Shown piece by piece: positions 24,986 to 33,485 of a stretch of DNA of 64,000 nucleotides. The DNA comes from an uncultured bacterium (lineage in GTDB: Bacteria; Bacillota; Clostridia; Lachnospirales; Lachnospiraceae), in assembly GCA_947643595.1 (NCBI GenBank), contig CANRWP010000002.1, positions 51,036 through 115,035 of the forward strand, given 5' to 3'. Position 1 is the first letter of the stretch; each line of letters starts with the position of its first letter. A program made the position numbers and the translations under genes. The notes beneath the pieces are model-generated. The model ran no database searches. It was not told where the DNA came from and saw only the letters and a program-made list of their open reading frames with translations.

Positions 24986-25816
24986 TTACCCCTTTACGCC
25001 GCCTGCCGCTACGCCTGCGATAATATATTTCTGCATAAATACATAGAAGATCATCAAAGGAGCCACACCCAGCATCAGCATCGGAAACAGTGCCGTCCAG
25101 TCTGTAGAAAACTGTCCGATATTCCTTGTCACTTCCTGCAGGATCACATCGTTTTCCCTGCTCTGCAAAAACAAAAGCGGTGTCATAAATTCATTCCAGA
25201 CATTCAATGTGATCAGGATGACCACCGTAGAGATGACCGATTTTAAAAGCGGAAATACTATCGTAAAAAATCTTTTCAATACGGAACAGCCATCGATGGA
25301 CGCTGCTTCCTCCAGTTCCTTTGGCACTGTAGATTCCACAAATTCTTTAAACAGAAAGATAGCCTGAGGTGTGTTGATTGCCACGTCTACCAAAATTACT
25401 GCAAGCAGTGTATTCATCAGATGCAGATTTTTCACAATACGATACAAACTGACAATATTCATCTGGAAAGGTACGGTAAGTCCTGCCAGAAATAATAAAA
25501 AGATAACTGTACTGTATTTTGTCTTCGTCCTTGCGAGAGCATAACCCGCCATGGAACCCAGAATAACCACCAGAAAAACCGCAGACGCGGTAATGATGAA
25601 TGTGTTGGCAAAAGCTCTGGGGAACTGCATGTTCTTCCACGCATTTATGTAATTCTCCACCCCAGGAGAAGAAGGCAGAGCAAGCGGGTGGTTTGTAGCT
25701 TCCTGCGGCGTTTTCAGTGTTGTGACGATCAGATAATAAATCGGCACAAACCATATCACCGCGATGATTATCATAACAATTTCTGTTATCAGTAAACTTC
25801 TATTTCTCTTTTTCAT
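24986..25816 (-). CDS. Carbohydrate ABC transporter permease (MalG type)
   Basis: A 276-residue permease with six predicted membrane spans and the EAA coupling loop EAASIDGCSVLKRFFTIVFPLL near residue 175. It pairs with the MalF-type permease encoded just upstream, whose stop overlaps this start by four bases. The N-terminal basic segment KKRNRSLLITE and WFVPIYYLIVTTLKT are typical. No ATPase gene is in the operon; these systems commonly share an MsmK-like ATPase encoded elsewhere. Confidence 0.93.
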   Translation of the reverse strand: MKKRNRSLLITEIVMIIIAVIWFVPIYYLIVTTLKTPQEATNHPLALPSSPGVENYINAWKNMQFPRAFANTFIITASAVFLVVILGSMAGYALARTKTKYSTVIFLLFLAGLTVPFQMNIVSLYRIVKNLHLMNTLLAVILVDVAINTPQAIFLFKEFVESTVPKELEEAASIDGCSVLKRFFTIVFPLLKSVISTVVILITLNVWNEFMTPLLFLQSRENDVILQEVTRNIGQFSTDWTALFPMLMLGVAPLMIFYVFMQKYIIAGVAAGGVKG

Positions 25817-26712
25817 TGTATCGCATCACTCCATTTCCCCATGAGCCATGTCACAGTTGCACTGATTGCCAGAACGATCACAAAGAAAATCACGCCGAAC
25901 GCGGCACCTTGACTGTAAAATCCGTCAGAAATACCCTTTTTCATCATGACCATCATCACCGTCTGTGTCGCATTGCCGGGCCCTCCGGACGTCATGGAAT
26001 AAATAATATCGAAAACTTTCATACCGCCGATCAGTCCTGTCACAACAATAATCTTTACGGACGGACACATAAGAGGCAATGTCACCCGCCAGAACTTTTG
26101 CATTCCCGAAGCGCCGTCAATATCCGCAGCCTCATACAGATCCTCGGATATACTCTGAAGATTGGCGAGAAAAATAACCATTCCCCATCCCGTCCACTGC
26201 CATATCTGAGTGAAAATAACGGAATAAAGCGCCCTCTCGGAAGTAAAGAAATTGACAGTTCCAATCCCCATCTGATGCAGCAGGTTATTGATCAACCCAA
26301 AGTCTGAAGAGGACATAATAAAATTCCATAAATAGCCGATGATCAGGGAACTGAAAACCGCTGGGAAGAAAAATACCGCGCGCAGTAAATTTTTTGTTTT
26401 CAGTTTCCTGTTCAGAACCACCGCCAGCGGCAGTCCCAATATCGCCTGAAAACCGGTCAGCAGGATCGCATAGATCACTGAATTTTTGATAGCCGTCATC
26501 ATCAGGGGCGTATCAAATACCTTTATATAGTTTTTTAACCCGACAAAATGAAGATTGATCGGATTCATATCCGTATAATCCGTAAAGCTGAAATAAATGG
26601 TATATAAAAACGGCGTTATACTGAAAATCAGATAAATCGCCAATGCCGGAATAATAAACAGAAAGAAATATTTTCCCAGTTCGCCGGCCCGTAATTTTTT
26701 CCTTTTTGTCAT
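25813..26712 (-). CDS. Carbohydrate ABC transporter permease (MalF type)
   Basis: A 299-residue permease with six predicted spans and the EAA loop EAADIDGASGMQKFWRVTLPLM near residue 200. The opening FFLFIIPALAIYLIFSITPFLYTIYFSF is characteristic of family-1 sugar importers. The stop overlaps the MalG-type gene by four bases (ATGA), showing translational coupling. It is encoded behind the binding-protein gene. Confidence 0.93.
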   Translation of the reverse strand: MTKRKKLRAGELGKYFFLFIIPALAIYLIFSITPFLYTIYFSFTDYTDMNPINLHFVGLKNYIKVFDTPLMMTAIKNSVIYAILLTGFQAILGLPLAVVLNRKLKTKNLLRAVFFFPAVFSSLIIGYLWNFIMSSSDFGLINNLLHQMGIGTVNFFTSERALYSVIFTQIWQWTGWGMVIFLANLQSISEDLYEAADIDGASGMQKFWRVTLPLMCPSVKIIVVTGLIGGMKVFDIIYSMTSGGPGNATQTVMMVMMKKGISDGFYSQGAAFGVIFFVIVLAISATVTWLMGKWSDAIQ

Positions 26713-26771
26713 TACACTTCTCCCAATTTTTAAAAGCGCCCCTTATCACCGGATAAAGGGCGCTCCCAGAA

Positions 26772-28082
26772 TTATTTTTCAAGCAATTCCTGTACGGCAT
26801 TATCAACATTTGTCAATGTCTGGCTCAGATCCTGCTCTCCCAATAAATAGGACTGCATTTCTGTTCCATACGTCTCATGTGCGCCTGCCGCATCACCCCA
26901 TTCATTCCACGGACAATATACATTGCCTGCAGCAAGAGCGCTCGATGCACTGTTGTAAGCCTCGGGAAGTTCAAACTCAACACCTTCCAGATAAGAAGAA
27001 CCGCCCTGATTGTTTTCCCAGAAAGCTCTCTGTCCTTCCTCCGTAGAAATTGCTGCAAGAACTTTCATTGCCGCCTCCTGGTTTTCAGACGCCGAATTTA
27101 CCGCAATACCACAGCCAGGTCCTCCTATCAGCCATCCTGCACTTGCTTTTGTGCCGTAAAACGGCATCATATCCACCACAAGATCCGGATTTTTGCTCTG
27201 AATCGTATCCAGATCCCAGGGACCTGAGCAGAACATCGCCGCTTTGCCTGTCGCAAATTCCTCCAGCGCCTGATCATGATCGATACCTGTCATATCTGTC
27301 GTATATACGCCTGAACTAATCATCTCAGACCATTTTTCAAGATATGTATTCCATGTTCCTTCCAGTTTAACCTCTCCATTCCGGTAATCTTCCCCGAAAG
27401 AGGAACCCACATCCGTAGACAGGTATTCCGCTGTCACAAAAGCCATGGAATTTTTTAACATCGGCTCCCACGATTTCAATCCTGCTGCCAAAGGTTTGAT
27501 TCCGAGATCCTGGAACTGCTTACAGACTGCAAGATACTCGTCAAAAGTCGTCGGAAGAGCAATATTGTTTTCCTCAAACATGGTTTTGTTGAAATAGATG
27601 CCTTCAAACCAACTGATACCGGGCAGAGCATAAATATTCCCGTCATAGCTGTATACATTCGTTCCCGCACTGGAATATTTTGCTCCGAGATCATTTACTT
27701 CGGCCAGATATCCCAGCTTTGCGTGCTTGAGTGCCGATGCCGGAGATTCACATATAATATCCGGTCCTTCCCCGGCGGAGAGCTGCGTATCTACGATCGT
27801 GTCATAATTTGAATTATCAATAAATTGAAATTCAATCTCAACATCTGGTACTTCTTCCCCCAGATAGTCAAGCAGCGCCTGTATTGTATCTTCGCTGTTC
27901 CAGTAAGTCATTCTGACTTTTGTCTTCCCTTCACTGTCGGCTTCCGTCACTGCCTCTTCACCGGTTTCCTCCGTCACATTCTCAGACGCGTTATCCGCCG
28001 GTTCTGAACTGTTCCCACAGCCAGATAAAAGCGTCGCCGCCATAGCAGTGCAAAGTAACACACTTAATAGTTTCCTTTTCAT
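26772..28082 (-). CDS. Extracellular solute-binding protein family 1, lipoprotein
   Basis: A 436-residue secreted lipoprotein with signal peptide and lipobox LLSGCGNSS, a short acidic linker, and the SBP_bac_1 fold (KTKVRMTYWNSEDTIQALLDYLG onward). It would capture an oligosaccharide or glycoside for the two permeases. AAGGAGGAAG precedes the start. It is the first gene of the operon, and a candidate activator site with perfect inverted half sites lies at 28121-28164 overlapping its promoter. Ligand unknown. Confidence 0.93.
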   Translation of the reverse strand: MKRKLLSVLLCTAMAATLLSGCGNSSEPADNASENVTEETGEEAVTEADSEGKTKVRMTYWNSEDTIQALLDYLGEEVPDVEIEFQFIDNSNYDTIVDTQLSAGEGPDIICESPASALKHAKLGYLAEVNDLGAKYSSAGTNVYSYDGNIYALPGISWFEGIYFNKTMFEENNIALPTTFDEYLAVCKQFQDLGIKPLAAGLKSWEPMLKNSMAFVTAEYLSTDVGSSFGEDYRNGEVKLEGTWNTYLEKWSEMISSGVYTTDMTGIDHDQALEEFATGKAAMFCSGPWDLDTIQSKNPDLVVDMMPFYGTKASAGWLIGGPGCGIAVNSASENQEAAMKVLAAISTEEGQRAFWENNQGGSSYLEGVEFELPEAYNSASSALAAGNVYCPWNEWGDAAGAHETYGTEMQSYLLGEQDLSQTLTNVDNAVQELLEK

Positions 28083-28120
28083 GAATCTTCCTCCTTCTAT
28101 GTTTTATCAGCATAAGGATG

Positions 28121-28164
28121 TTCTGCAATGCATACTATCCGTTGTTTTTATTATAATTGCAGAA
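28121..28164 (-). promoter_or_regulatory. Candidate YesN-controlled promoter with inverted half sites
   Basis: TTCTGCAAT (28121-28129) and its exact complement ATTGCAGAA (28156-28164) flank a 26-base interval that contains a minus-strand -10 TATAAT (28150-28155). No -35 box is recognisable at 16-18 bases, as expected for an activator-dependent promoter. The AraC-type regulator YesN encoded upstream is the natural candidate to bind here. Confidence 0.6.
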
Positions 28165-28223
28165 TTTTTATAAAAAAATGGAACTTTTTTTCGATTTTTA
28201 ACAAATTTTTAGTCATCTGCAAT

Positions 28224-28253
28224 AAAAACCGGACTAAAATCAGTCCGGCTTTT
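28224..28253 (-). terminator. Intrinsic terminator after yesM
   Basis: AGCCGGACT and AGTCCGGTT arms around ATTTT form a stem overlapping the stop codon of the kinase gene and run into TTTTTATTG on the minus strand. It separates the regulator pair from the transport operon. Confidence 0.8.
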
Positions 28254-29979
28254 CCTCCTCTAAATCCATTTCCTGTTTTAATTTTACGGTGAAACAGACC
28301 ATGCCGTTTGAGGCAAGTCCACCGAATATTCCGCAGTTTGGATCACTGCCATAATACATTTTCACCCTCTCCCGAATATTGTGAAGTCCATATCCTTTTC
28401 CCGGAGTGTTCAACAGACGTTCCGCTTCCTCATTGCTCAAAGATGGCCCATTGTTCATAATCTCAAAAATAAGGTAATCCCCTTCCAGATTATAGCGTAT
28501 TATGATTTTACCCTCTGTGCCCTCCTTGCGGTAATCGATTCCATGACATATGGCGTTTTCCACAATAGGCTGCAGTAAAAAATTCGGCATGGAAAGCTGG
28601 AGTCCCTCTTCCGACAGAAAAAATTCCACATCCAGATTTCCGTCATGCGTTCTCTTCTGCAATTCCAGATATGCCCTGATGTTATTGATCTCGTTCTCGA
28701 CAGTCGTGATCTGCCGTCCGCTGTTCAACGTTGTCCTGTAGAATTTCGCCAGAAGGCTGGTAACCTCCGCGATCTCATCCTGATTGGAGCGGATCGCTTT
28801 CCATTTTATACTGGACAGACAGTTATATAAAAAATGCGGATTGATTTTTGCCTGCAGTGCTTTCAACTCTTCCGCCCTCTTTTTCAAACCCAGCTGATAC
28901 ATCTCTTCCATCATCTGATTGATGCGGTTGCACATCTCCTGAAAGCTGTTCGTCACAATGCCAATCTCATCTGTACATTCGGTCGTCAACCGCATACCGT
29001 AATTTCCCTTGCTTACTTCCTCCGCATAATACTTCAACTGCAAAATACGGGAACTTAATATTCTGGAAATGATTCCAATCAAGACAAATATTACGAGCAG
29101 GCATATTCCTACCATCAGCCCCGTGGAAATATATATGGCGTACATCTGCACCGATATCTCATTTTTATCTACATAATAATACAGCTGCCACCCATTTAAT
29201 AACTCATCTGATGCCACCAGCATATAATCTGATGTTTCTCTGAATCCGGATTCCTTATTTTCCCGTATTTCTCTCAAAACCCTTTCGTCCAGTTTCGCGT
29301 CCTCAAGACTTCTTTTTCCGATAATATTCTTTTTCTCATCCAGCAATGCCACTCCGTTATTTAAAAATCTCGACTGAAAGAGCGGCGCCAGAAAATTATC
29401 TGAGGCAAGCTCAATATTTATAACTCCTATCGGTTCCGAAGACCTGTTTGCGTCCAGAATAACTCTTGAAGCAAAAATCTGCTTATTTTGATATTCCCAT
29501 CTGGTTCTGAAACTCTGCCGATGATCCCCATACCATCTGATTTCTTCCTCTGTGATCGGCGGCTGCAAAAACGAACCCACCGCATTCTCAATACGATCCG
29601 AATATATCTTAATATCCTTCAGGTTTTCATCACTGGTCTTGAAATACCAAAAGGCCGGTTCTACCGAATCATTTAACTCTTTTACCAGAGAATTTATATC
29701 CTTATCCGCCCCCTGCAGTTTTTCCCTGAATCCTGTATTATAAGACAGATATTTTATGTTGTCATTCTCACGCTGAATATTATTGTTCAGACTTGATGCA
29801 ATAATGGAAACATTGTTTTTTATTGTATCTTCTGTCTGCTCCAGCAGATTCTGCCTTGATATCTGATAAGAATATATCCCGAGAACCAAAAGAGGTATCG
29901 CTACCAACAGCGCATAACTGAGTATTAATTTATTTCGGATAGACGCGTTTCCGTAATACCACCTTAAAAGTTTTTTCAT
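28240..29979 (-). CDS. YesM-type sensor histidine kinase
   Basis: A 579-residue membrane kinase. It has an N-terminal transmembrane segment (IRNKLILSYALLVAIPLLVLG), an extracellular sensor domain of about 250 residues, a second span (GICLLVIFVLIGIIS), HAMP, and the His_kinase domain with the phospho-acceptor in ALQAKINPHFLYNCLSS. The ATP-binding part includes VENAICHGIDYR and KGYGLHNIRERVKMYYG. It would sense an extracellular sugar or binding-protein state and phosphorylate the YesN-type regulator encoded just upstream with a four-base overlap. It lies directly upstream of the sugar importer operon. Confidence 0.93.
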   Translation of the reverse strand: MKKLLRWYYGNASIRNKLILSYALLVAIPLLVLGIYSYQISRQNLLEQTEDTIKNNVSIIASSLNNNIQRENDNIKYLSYNTGFREKLQGADKDINSLVKELNDSVEPAFWYFKTSDENLKDIKIYSDRIENAVGSFLQPPITEEEIRWYGDHRQSFRTRWEYQNKQIFASRVILDANRSSEPIGVINIELASDNFLAPLFQSRFLNNGVALLDEKKNIIGKRSLEDAKLDERVLREIRENKESGFRETSDYMLVASDELLNGWQLYYYVDKNEISVQMYAIYISTGLMVGICLLVIFVLIGIISRILSSRILQLKYYAEEVSKGNYGMRLTTECTDEIGIVTNSFQEMCNRINQMMEEMYQLGLKKRAEELKALQAKINPHFLYNCLSSIKWKAIRSNQDEIAEVTSLLAKFYRTTLNSGRQITTVENEINNIRAYLELQKRTHDGNLDVEFFLSEEGLQLSMPNFLLQPIVENAICHGIDYRKEGTEGKIIIRYNLEGDYLIFEIMNNGPSLSNEEAERLLNTPGKGYGLHNIRERVKMYYGSDPNCGIFGGLASNGMVCFTVKLKQEMDLEEEKPD

Positions 29980-31496
29980 AAATTTTCCCTGTATTGTTTG
30001 GGTGTAATCCCAAAATAATTTTTGAACAGTTTATTGAAATAGGACTGGTTTTCATAGCCGCAGCTTTTTGCCACCTGCATAATTTTCAGATTTCGATCTC
30101 CCAACATCTTTTTCGCTCTGTCCATCTTTTTGTCGGTAATATATTTCACAAGAGTCTGTCCTGTCTCCTTTTTAAATAAATAACTGACATAAGTCGGCGA
30201 CAGATTTACTTTATCCGCCACATAGTCCAGGCTGATATCTTTTCTGTACTCCAGCTCCACCACATTTTTAATCTCGGAGATAATGCCGGATTTATCTTCC
30301 TTTAAACCGACCTGAATCAACAGCATATTTATGGCTTCTCCGTATTCTTTCAGCATTCCTCCCGGCTCTTTCAACTGGAATAATCTCTCGGCTCTGATAA
30401 GCAGTTCATCCAGATTTTCCGGCTTTGCTCTGTCACACAGGGCTTTAATTATGGAATACAGCATATTCTGGATATAAAGCCGGCTGATCTGTTCTGATTT
30501 TTCTATCGCGTTTATCAAATTTCCGCTCTCTTTTTCAATCAGCTCAGCATCCAGTATATCTATGGCTTCCATCAGTTCCCTGCTGACTATTTCAATATCT
30601 TTGACATAGTGCTCCGCATTTGTAAAATAATCATCTACAAAAATAATTTTTCCGTGATAACCAAAAATTTCATCCTGTATACATGCGATTCTTTTCTGCT
30701 GTGCCAACAGTTCTTCAACCGTATTGACTGTCCGGCTCACAATAACTACCGACTGATTATCCTTCGATACGCTATCTCGAATATCTCTGAATATTTTTTT
30801 AAGCTGCTCTGACAGTTCTTTTTTTTGCGGAAATTTTTTCCCCCCAAGTAAAAGATAAGCTTCATTGGGATAAAATTCTATATAATTTAATTCTTTTCCC
30901 AGATACATTTCTGCGCAGCGCATAAATTCGTCCTCATGCATATCAAAATAGCTGTCCATAAATTCAATATGGATGAGTATATAAGAATCATAACTCTCAA
31001 AAAGATATGTCTGGATATCCTTCATCTCAAATTCATTTATTTTAGAAAGTGTAAATGCTTTATATATAATATTGTGAAAATAATACTTGTCCTTTTCCTC
31101 CCTCTCCCTCCGCTCCTCCTTCTCCGCTGTTATCGTATGCAGCACATGATCCATCAATTTCTGAAACTCATCCAACTCAATAGGTTTTAAAAGATAGCTG
31201 ACAGCATTCGCTTCCAAAGCCTGTTTTGCATAATCAAATTCTCCATAAGCGCTGAATATAATGATCTTTATATTGGAATCATATTCACAGACCAGCCGCG
31301 CCAGTTCAAGCCCGTCCATCACAGGCATTTTTACATCCGTAAAAAGAATATCCACATCATTATGATATATATAATTTAACGCCTCTCTCCCGTTAGCGGC
31401 ATATGTAATCCTGAGAGGATATCCGTATTTTTCGATCAAATATGCTATACCTTCCCTCTCTTCTCTCTCATCATCCGCCAAAACAATCCTGAACAT
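29976..31496 (-). CDS. YesN-type response regulator, AraC family
   Basis: A 506-residue regulator with an N-terminal receiver domain (phospho-acceptor Asp in DILFTDVKMPVMDG, lysine in YLLKPIEL), a middle region of about 260 residues with coiled-coil stretches, and two C-terminal AraC helix-turn-helices (DYVADKVNLSPTYVSYLFKK and QVAKSCGYENQSYFNKLFK). It likely activates the downstream family-1 importer/GH65 operon on sugar sensing by YesM. A 21-base near-perfect palindrome lies 54 bases before its start, so the pair may itself be controlled. Confidence 0.93.
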   Translation of the reverse strand: MFRIVLADDEREEREGIAYLIEKYGYPLRITYAANGREALNYIYHNDVDILFTDVKMPVMDGLELARLVCEYDSNIKIIIFSAYGEFDYAKQALEANAVSYLLKPIELDEFQKLMDHVLHTITAEKEERREREEKDKYYFHNIIYKAFTLSKINEFEMKDIQTYLFESYDSYILIHIEFMDSYFDMHEDEFMRCAEMYLGKELNYIEFYPNEAYLLLGGKKFPQKKELSEQLKKIFRDIRDSVSKDNQSVVIVSRTVNTVEELLAQQKRIACIQDEIFGYHGKIIFVDDYFTNAEHYVKDIEIVSRELMEAIDILDAELIEKESGNLINAIEKSEQISRLYIQNMLYSIIKALCDRAKPENLDELLIRAERLFQLKEPGGMLKEYGEAINMLLIQVGLKEDKSGIISEIKNVVELEYRKDISLDYVADKVNLSPTYVSYLFKKETGQTLVKYITDKKMDRAKKMLGDRNLKIMQVAKSCGYENQSYFNKLFKNYFGITPKQYRENL

Positions 31497-31549
31497 GATA
31501 TCTACTCCTGTATTTTCTCTTATAGACAGTGTACCATTTCCTTAAAATT

Positions 31550-31570
31550 TTTACCAGATAATCCGGTAAA
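31550..31570. promoter_or_regulatory. Near-perfect palindrome upstream of yesN
   Basis: The arms TTTACCAGAT and ATCCGGTAAA around one central A match in 9 of 10 positions. It lies in the promoter region of the YesNM genes and adjoins the terminator hairpin of the oppA gene. A DNA-binding site is more likely than a terminator because no T run follows. Confidence 0.45.
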
Positions 31571-31576
31571 TTCAAA

Positions 31577-31604
31577 ACCCCCGCACTTATCAAAATGCGG
31601 GGGT
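31577..31604. terminator. Hairpin between yesN and oppA
   Basis: ACCCCCGCA and TGCGGGGGT form a 9-base GC-rich stem with a 10-base loop. The T run beyond it is short (GGGGGTTTTG on the minus strand), but it is the strongest stop signal for transcripts leaving oppA. Confidence 0.65.
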
Positions 31605-31634
31605 AAATTTATTACAATATATAGTTTTCGGGAA

Positions 31635-31694
31635 ACTTCACATTTTTGAAAAAATGTGAAGTAGCGTGAAAAATTGTCATAAACAATTTTTCAC
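31635..31694. other. Two tandem perfect hairpins after oppA
   Basis: ACTTCACATTTTT and complement (31635-31662, 2-base gap) and GTGAAAAATTG and complement (31666-31694, 7-base loop) follow immediately after the oppA stop. They could end transcription or protect the oppA mRNA 3' end. The arms share the word TTCAC/GTGAA, so alternative pairing between the two is possible. Confidence 0.6.
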
Positions 31695-31695
31695 T

Positions 31696-33399
31696 TTACT
31701 CTGCAATATCAGCATACATGAAGTACCAGTAACCATATGCGGAATGCCACATACCTGTGATCTTACTGCTCTGCAGCCAGAAGTCATTGTAGTAAGCAAC
31801 CGGCACGCAGCCTGCCTGATCCATCAGGATATCCTCTGCTTTGTGCAGTGCCTCGGAACGCTCTGCAGCGTCCAGAGTTGTTCTGGAGATATCCATAGCA
31901 GCGTCGTACTCAGCGTTGTTGAACTTACCGTCGTTGTTGCCGTTTGTGGAGTACAGCAGATCCAGCATGTTGGAAGGATCGGAGTAGTCGCCCACCCAGC
32001 CGTTACGGGATGCTTCGTAGTCGCCGTTACGTCTCATCGGTGTGAAGCTTGCCCACTCAACGATATCTACGTCGAGCGTGATACCAAGCTCAGCCCATGC
32101 CTGCTGCAGATACTCAGCAACCACTTTGTGGTAACCTGCATCGTTGGTGCTGTAGGTGATAGCCGGGAAACCTTCGCCGTCAGGATAACCTGCGTCCGCA
32201 AGGAGCTTCTTCGCCTCCTCCAGATTTGCCTCGTAGTTTGCCGTATCAATATAGGGCTGTCCGCCGTTTGCATTGTCGATAAACTCAGATCCGTCCGTAT
32301 CGATCCAGCCCGGACCCATGAAGTTGGACGCCGGGGAATAAGTTCCCTGCATCAGGGTATTCGCCACATATTCGCGGTCGATCGCAAGGCTTAACGCTTT
32401 ACGAACGTTAGCGTCGTCAAAAGGAGCTTTCTGTGTATTTAAGCTCAGGTAGTAAGTTCCGATGATCGGATCAACATAAAACTCAGGATTGCCTTCCAGG
32501 GAAGGGATCTCCTCTGTCGGAACGTCCTTGATGAAAAGAACTTCGCCTGTCTGGTATGCGCTGTAGGAAGCGTTAGCATCCTCGATCAGGTTGAACTTGA
32601 TCGCATCCAGTTTAATAGCGTCCGCATTCCAGTAGTTGGGGTTCTTTGTGCACATAATATAAGAACCGGGAACCCACTCGGAAATGTAGAAAGAACCGTT
32701 GCAGACATAAGTGTCTGCATCTACTGCCCACGCATCGCCGTTCGCCTCTACTGTCGCCTGCTGTACAGGGCTCAGGGTAGCGAATGCCGCCAGGGAACCG
32801 AAGTAGGAACATGCAGATGTCAGATGTACTTCCAGTGTGGAATCATCTACTGCCACCACGTTCAGCTTTGTGATATCGCCTGCGATAGCATCCTCATAAC
32901 CCTCTACCATGCTGAGAACTGTCTCTGCATAGGGAGCTGCCACGTTGGGATCGCAGACACGCTGCCAGCTGTATACGAAATCGTTTGCTGTCAGGTCGGA
33001 ACCGTCGGACCATTTCAGGCCGTCTCTCAGATGGAATGTCCATGTCAGGCCATCCTCGGATACTTCCCAGCTCTCAGCCTGTCCAGGAGCAAGTTTGCCC
33101 TCCTCGTCAACTGTCAGAAGACACTCAAAAGTGTGTAAGATCATGTTACCGCCGTCAACCGCGCTGTTCAGTGCGGGATCCAGTGTCTCAGGGTTAGGTC
33201 CGATCTGTACGGAAAGAACCTTCTCACCTGTGGAAGCTGCCCCCCCGTCAGATTCTGCTGCAGTATCATCGCCGGATTCTGCTGTCTCACCGGCGCTCTC
33301 GCTCGGTGCCGCGGGTTCTTCAGTTGAAGAATTGCCACATGCCGTCACGCTGACAACCATAACCGCTGCCAGAAAAAGAGCTGCTACTCTTTTTTTCAT
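31696..33399 (-). CDS. oppA: Oligopeptide ABC transporter substrate-binding lipoprotein
   Basis: A 567-residue secreted binding protein of the SBP_bac_5 family. A signal peptide and lipobox (VSVTACGNSS) are followed by a Glu/Ser/Gly-rich linker and the OppA fold starting VLSVQIGPNPETLDPALNSAVDGG. The family segment VRKALSLAIDREYVANTLMQG is present near residue 330. It captures peptides for OppBCDF encoded upstream on the same strand. It is placed last in the operon, with its own promoter in the gap after oppF, which fits its need for higher expression. The stop is followed by two tandem hairpins. Confidence 0.94.
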   Translation of the reverse strand: MKKRVAALFLAAVMVVSVTACGNSSTEEPAAPSESAGETAESGDDTAAESDGGAASTGEKVLSVQIGPNPETLDPALNSAVDGGNMILHTFECLLTVDEEGKLAPGQAESWEVSEDGLTWTFHLRDGLKWSDGSDLTANDFVYSWQRVCDPNVAAPYAETVLSMVEGYEDAIAGDITKLNVVAVDDSTLEVHLTSACSYFGSLAAFATLSPVQQATVEANGDAWAVDADTYVCNGSFYISEWVPGSYIMCTKNPNYWNADAIKLDAIKFNLIEDANASYSAYQTGEVLFIKDVPTEEIPSLEGNPEFYVDPIIGTYYLSLNTQKAPFDDANVRKALSLAIDREYVANTLMQGTYSPASNFMGPGWIDTDGSEFIDNANGGQPYIDTANYEANLEEAKKLLADAGYPDGEGFPAITYSTNDAGYHKVVAEYLQQAWAELGITLDVDIVEWASFTPMRRNGDYEASRNGWVGDYSDPSNMLDLLYSTNGNNDGKFNNAEYDAAMDISRTTLDAAERSEALHKAEDILMDQAGCVPVAYYNDFWLQSSKITGMWHSAYGYWYFMYADIAE

Positions 33400-33428
33400 A
33401 ATGTTTCCTCCTTATTATTTATTATTAA

Positions 33429-33476
33429 AAAAGTGTATCACTTTTCAGTGTTACCATATTTCATAGCGTTTGTCAA
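33429..33476 (-). promoter_or_regulatory. Internal promoter and hairpin before oppA
   Basis: On the minus strand TTGACA (33471-33476), 17-base spacer and TAACAC (33448-33453). Downstream, AAAAGTG-ATA-CACTTTT (33429-33445) followed by T residues could act as a partial terminator or processing stem for read-through from oppF. Confidence 0.5.
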
Positions 33477-33485
33477 TCCTGTTTT

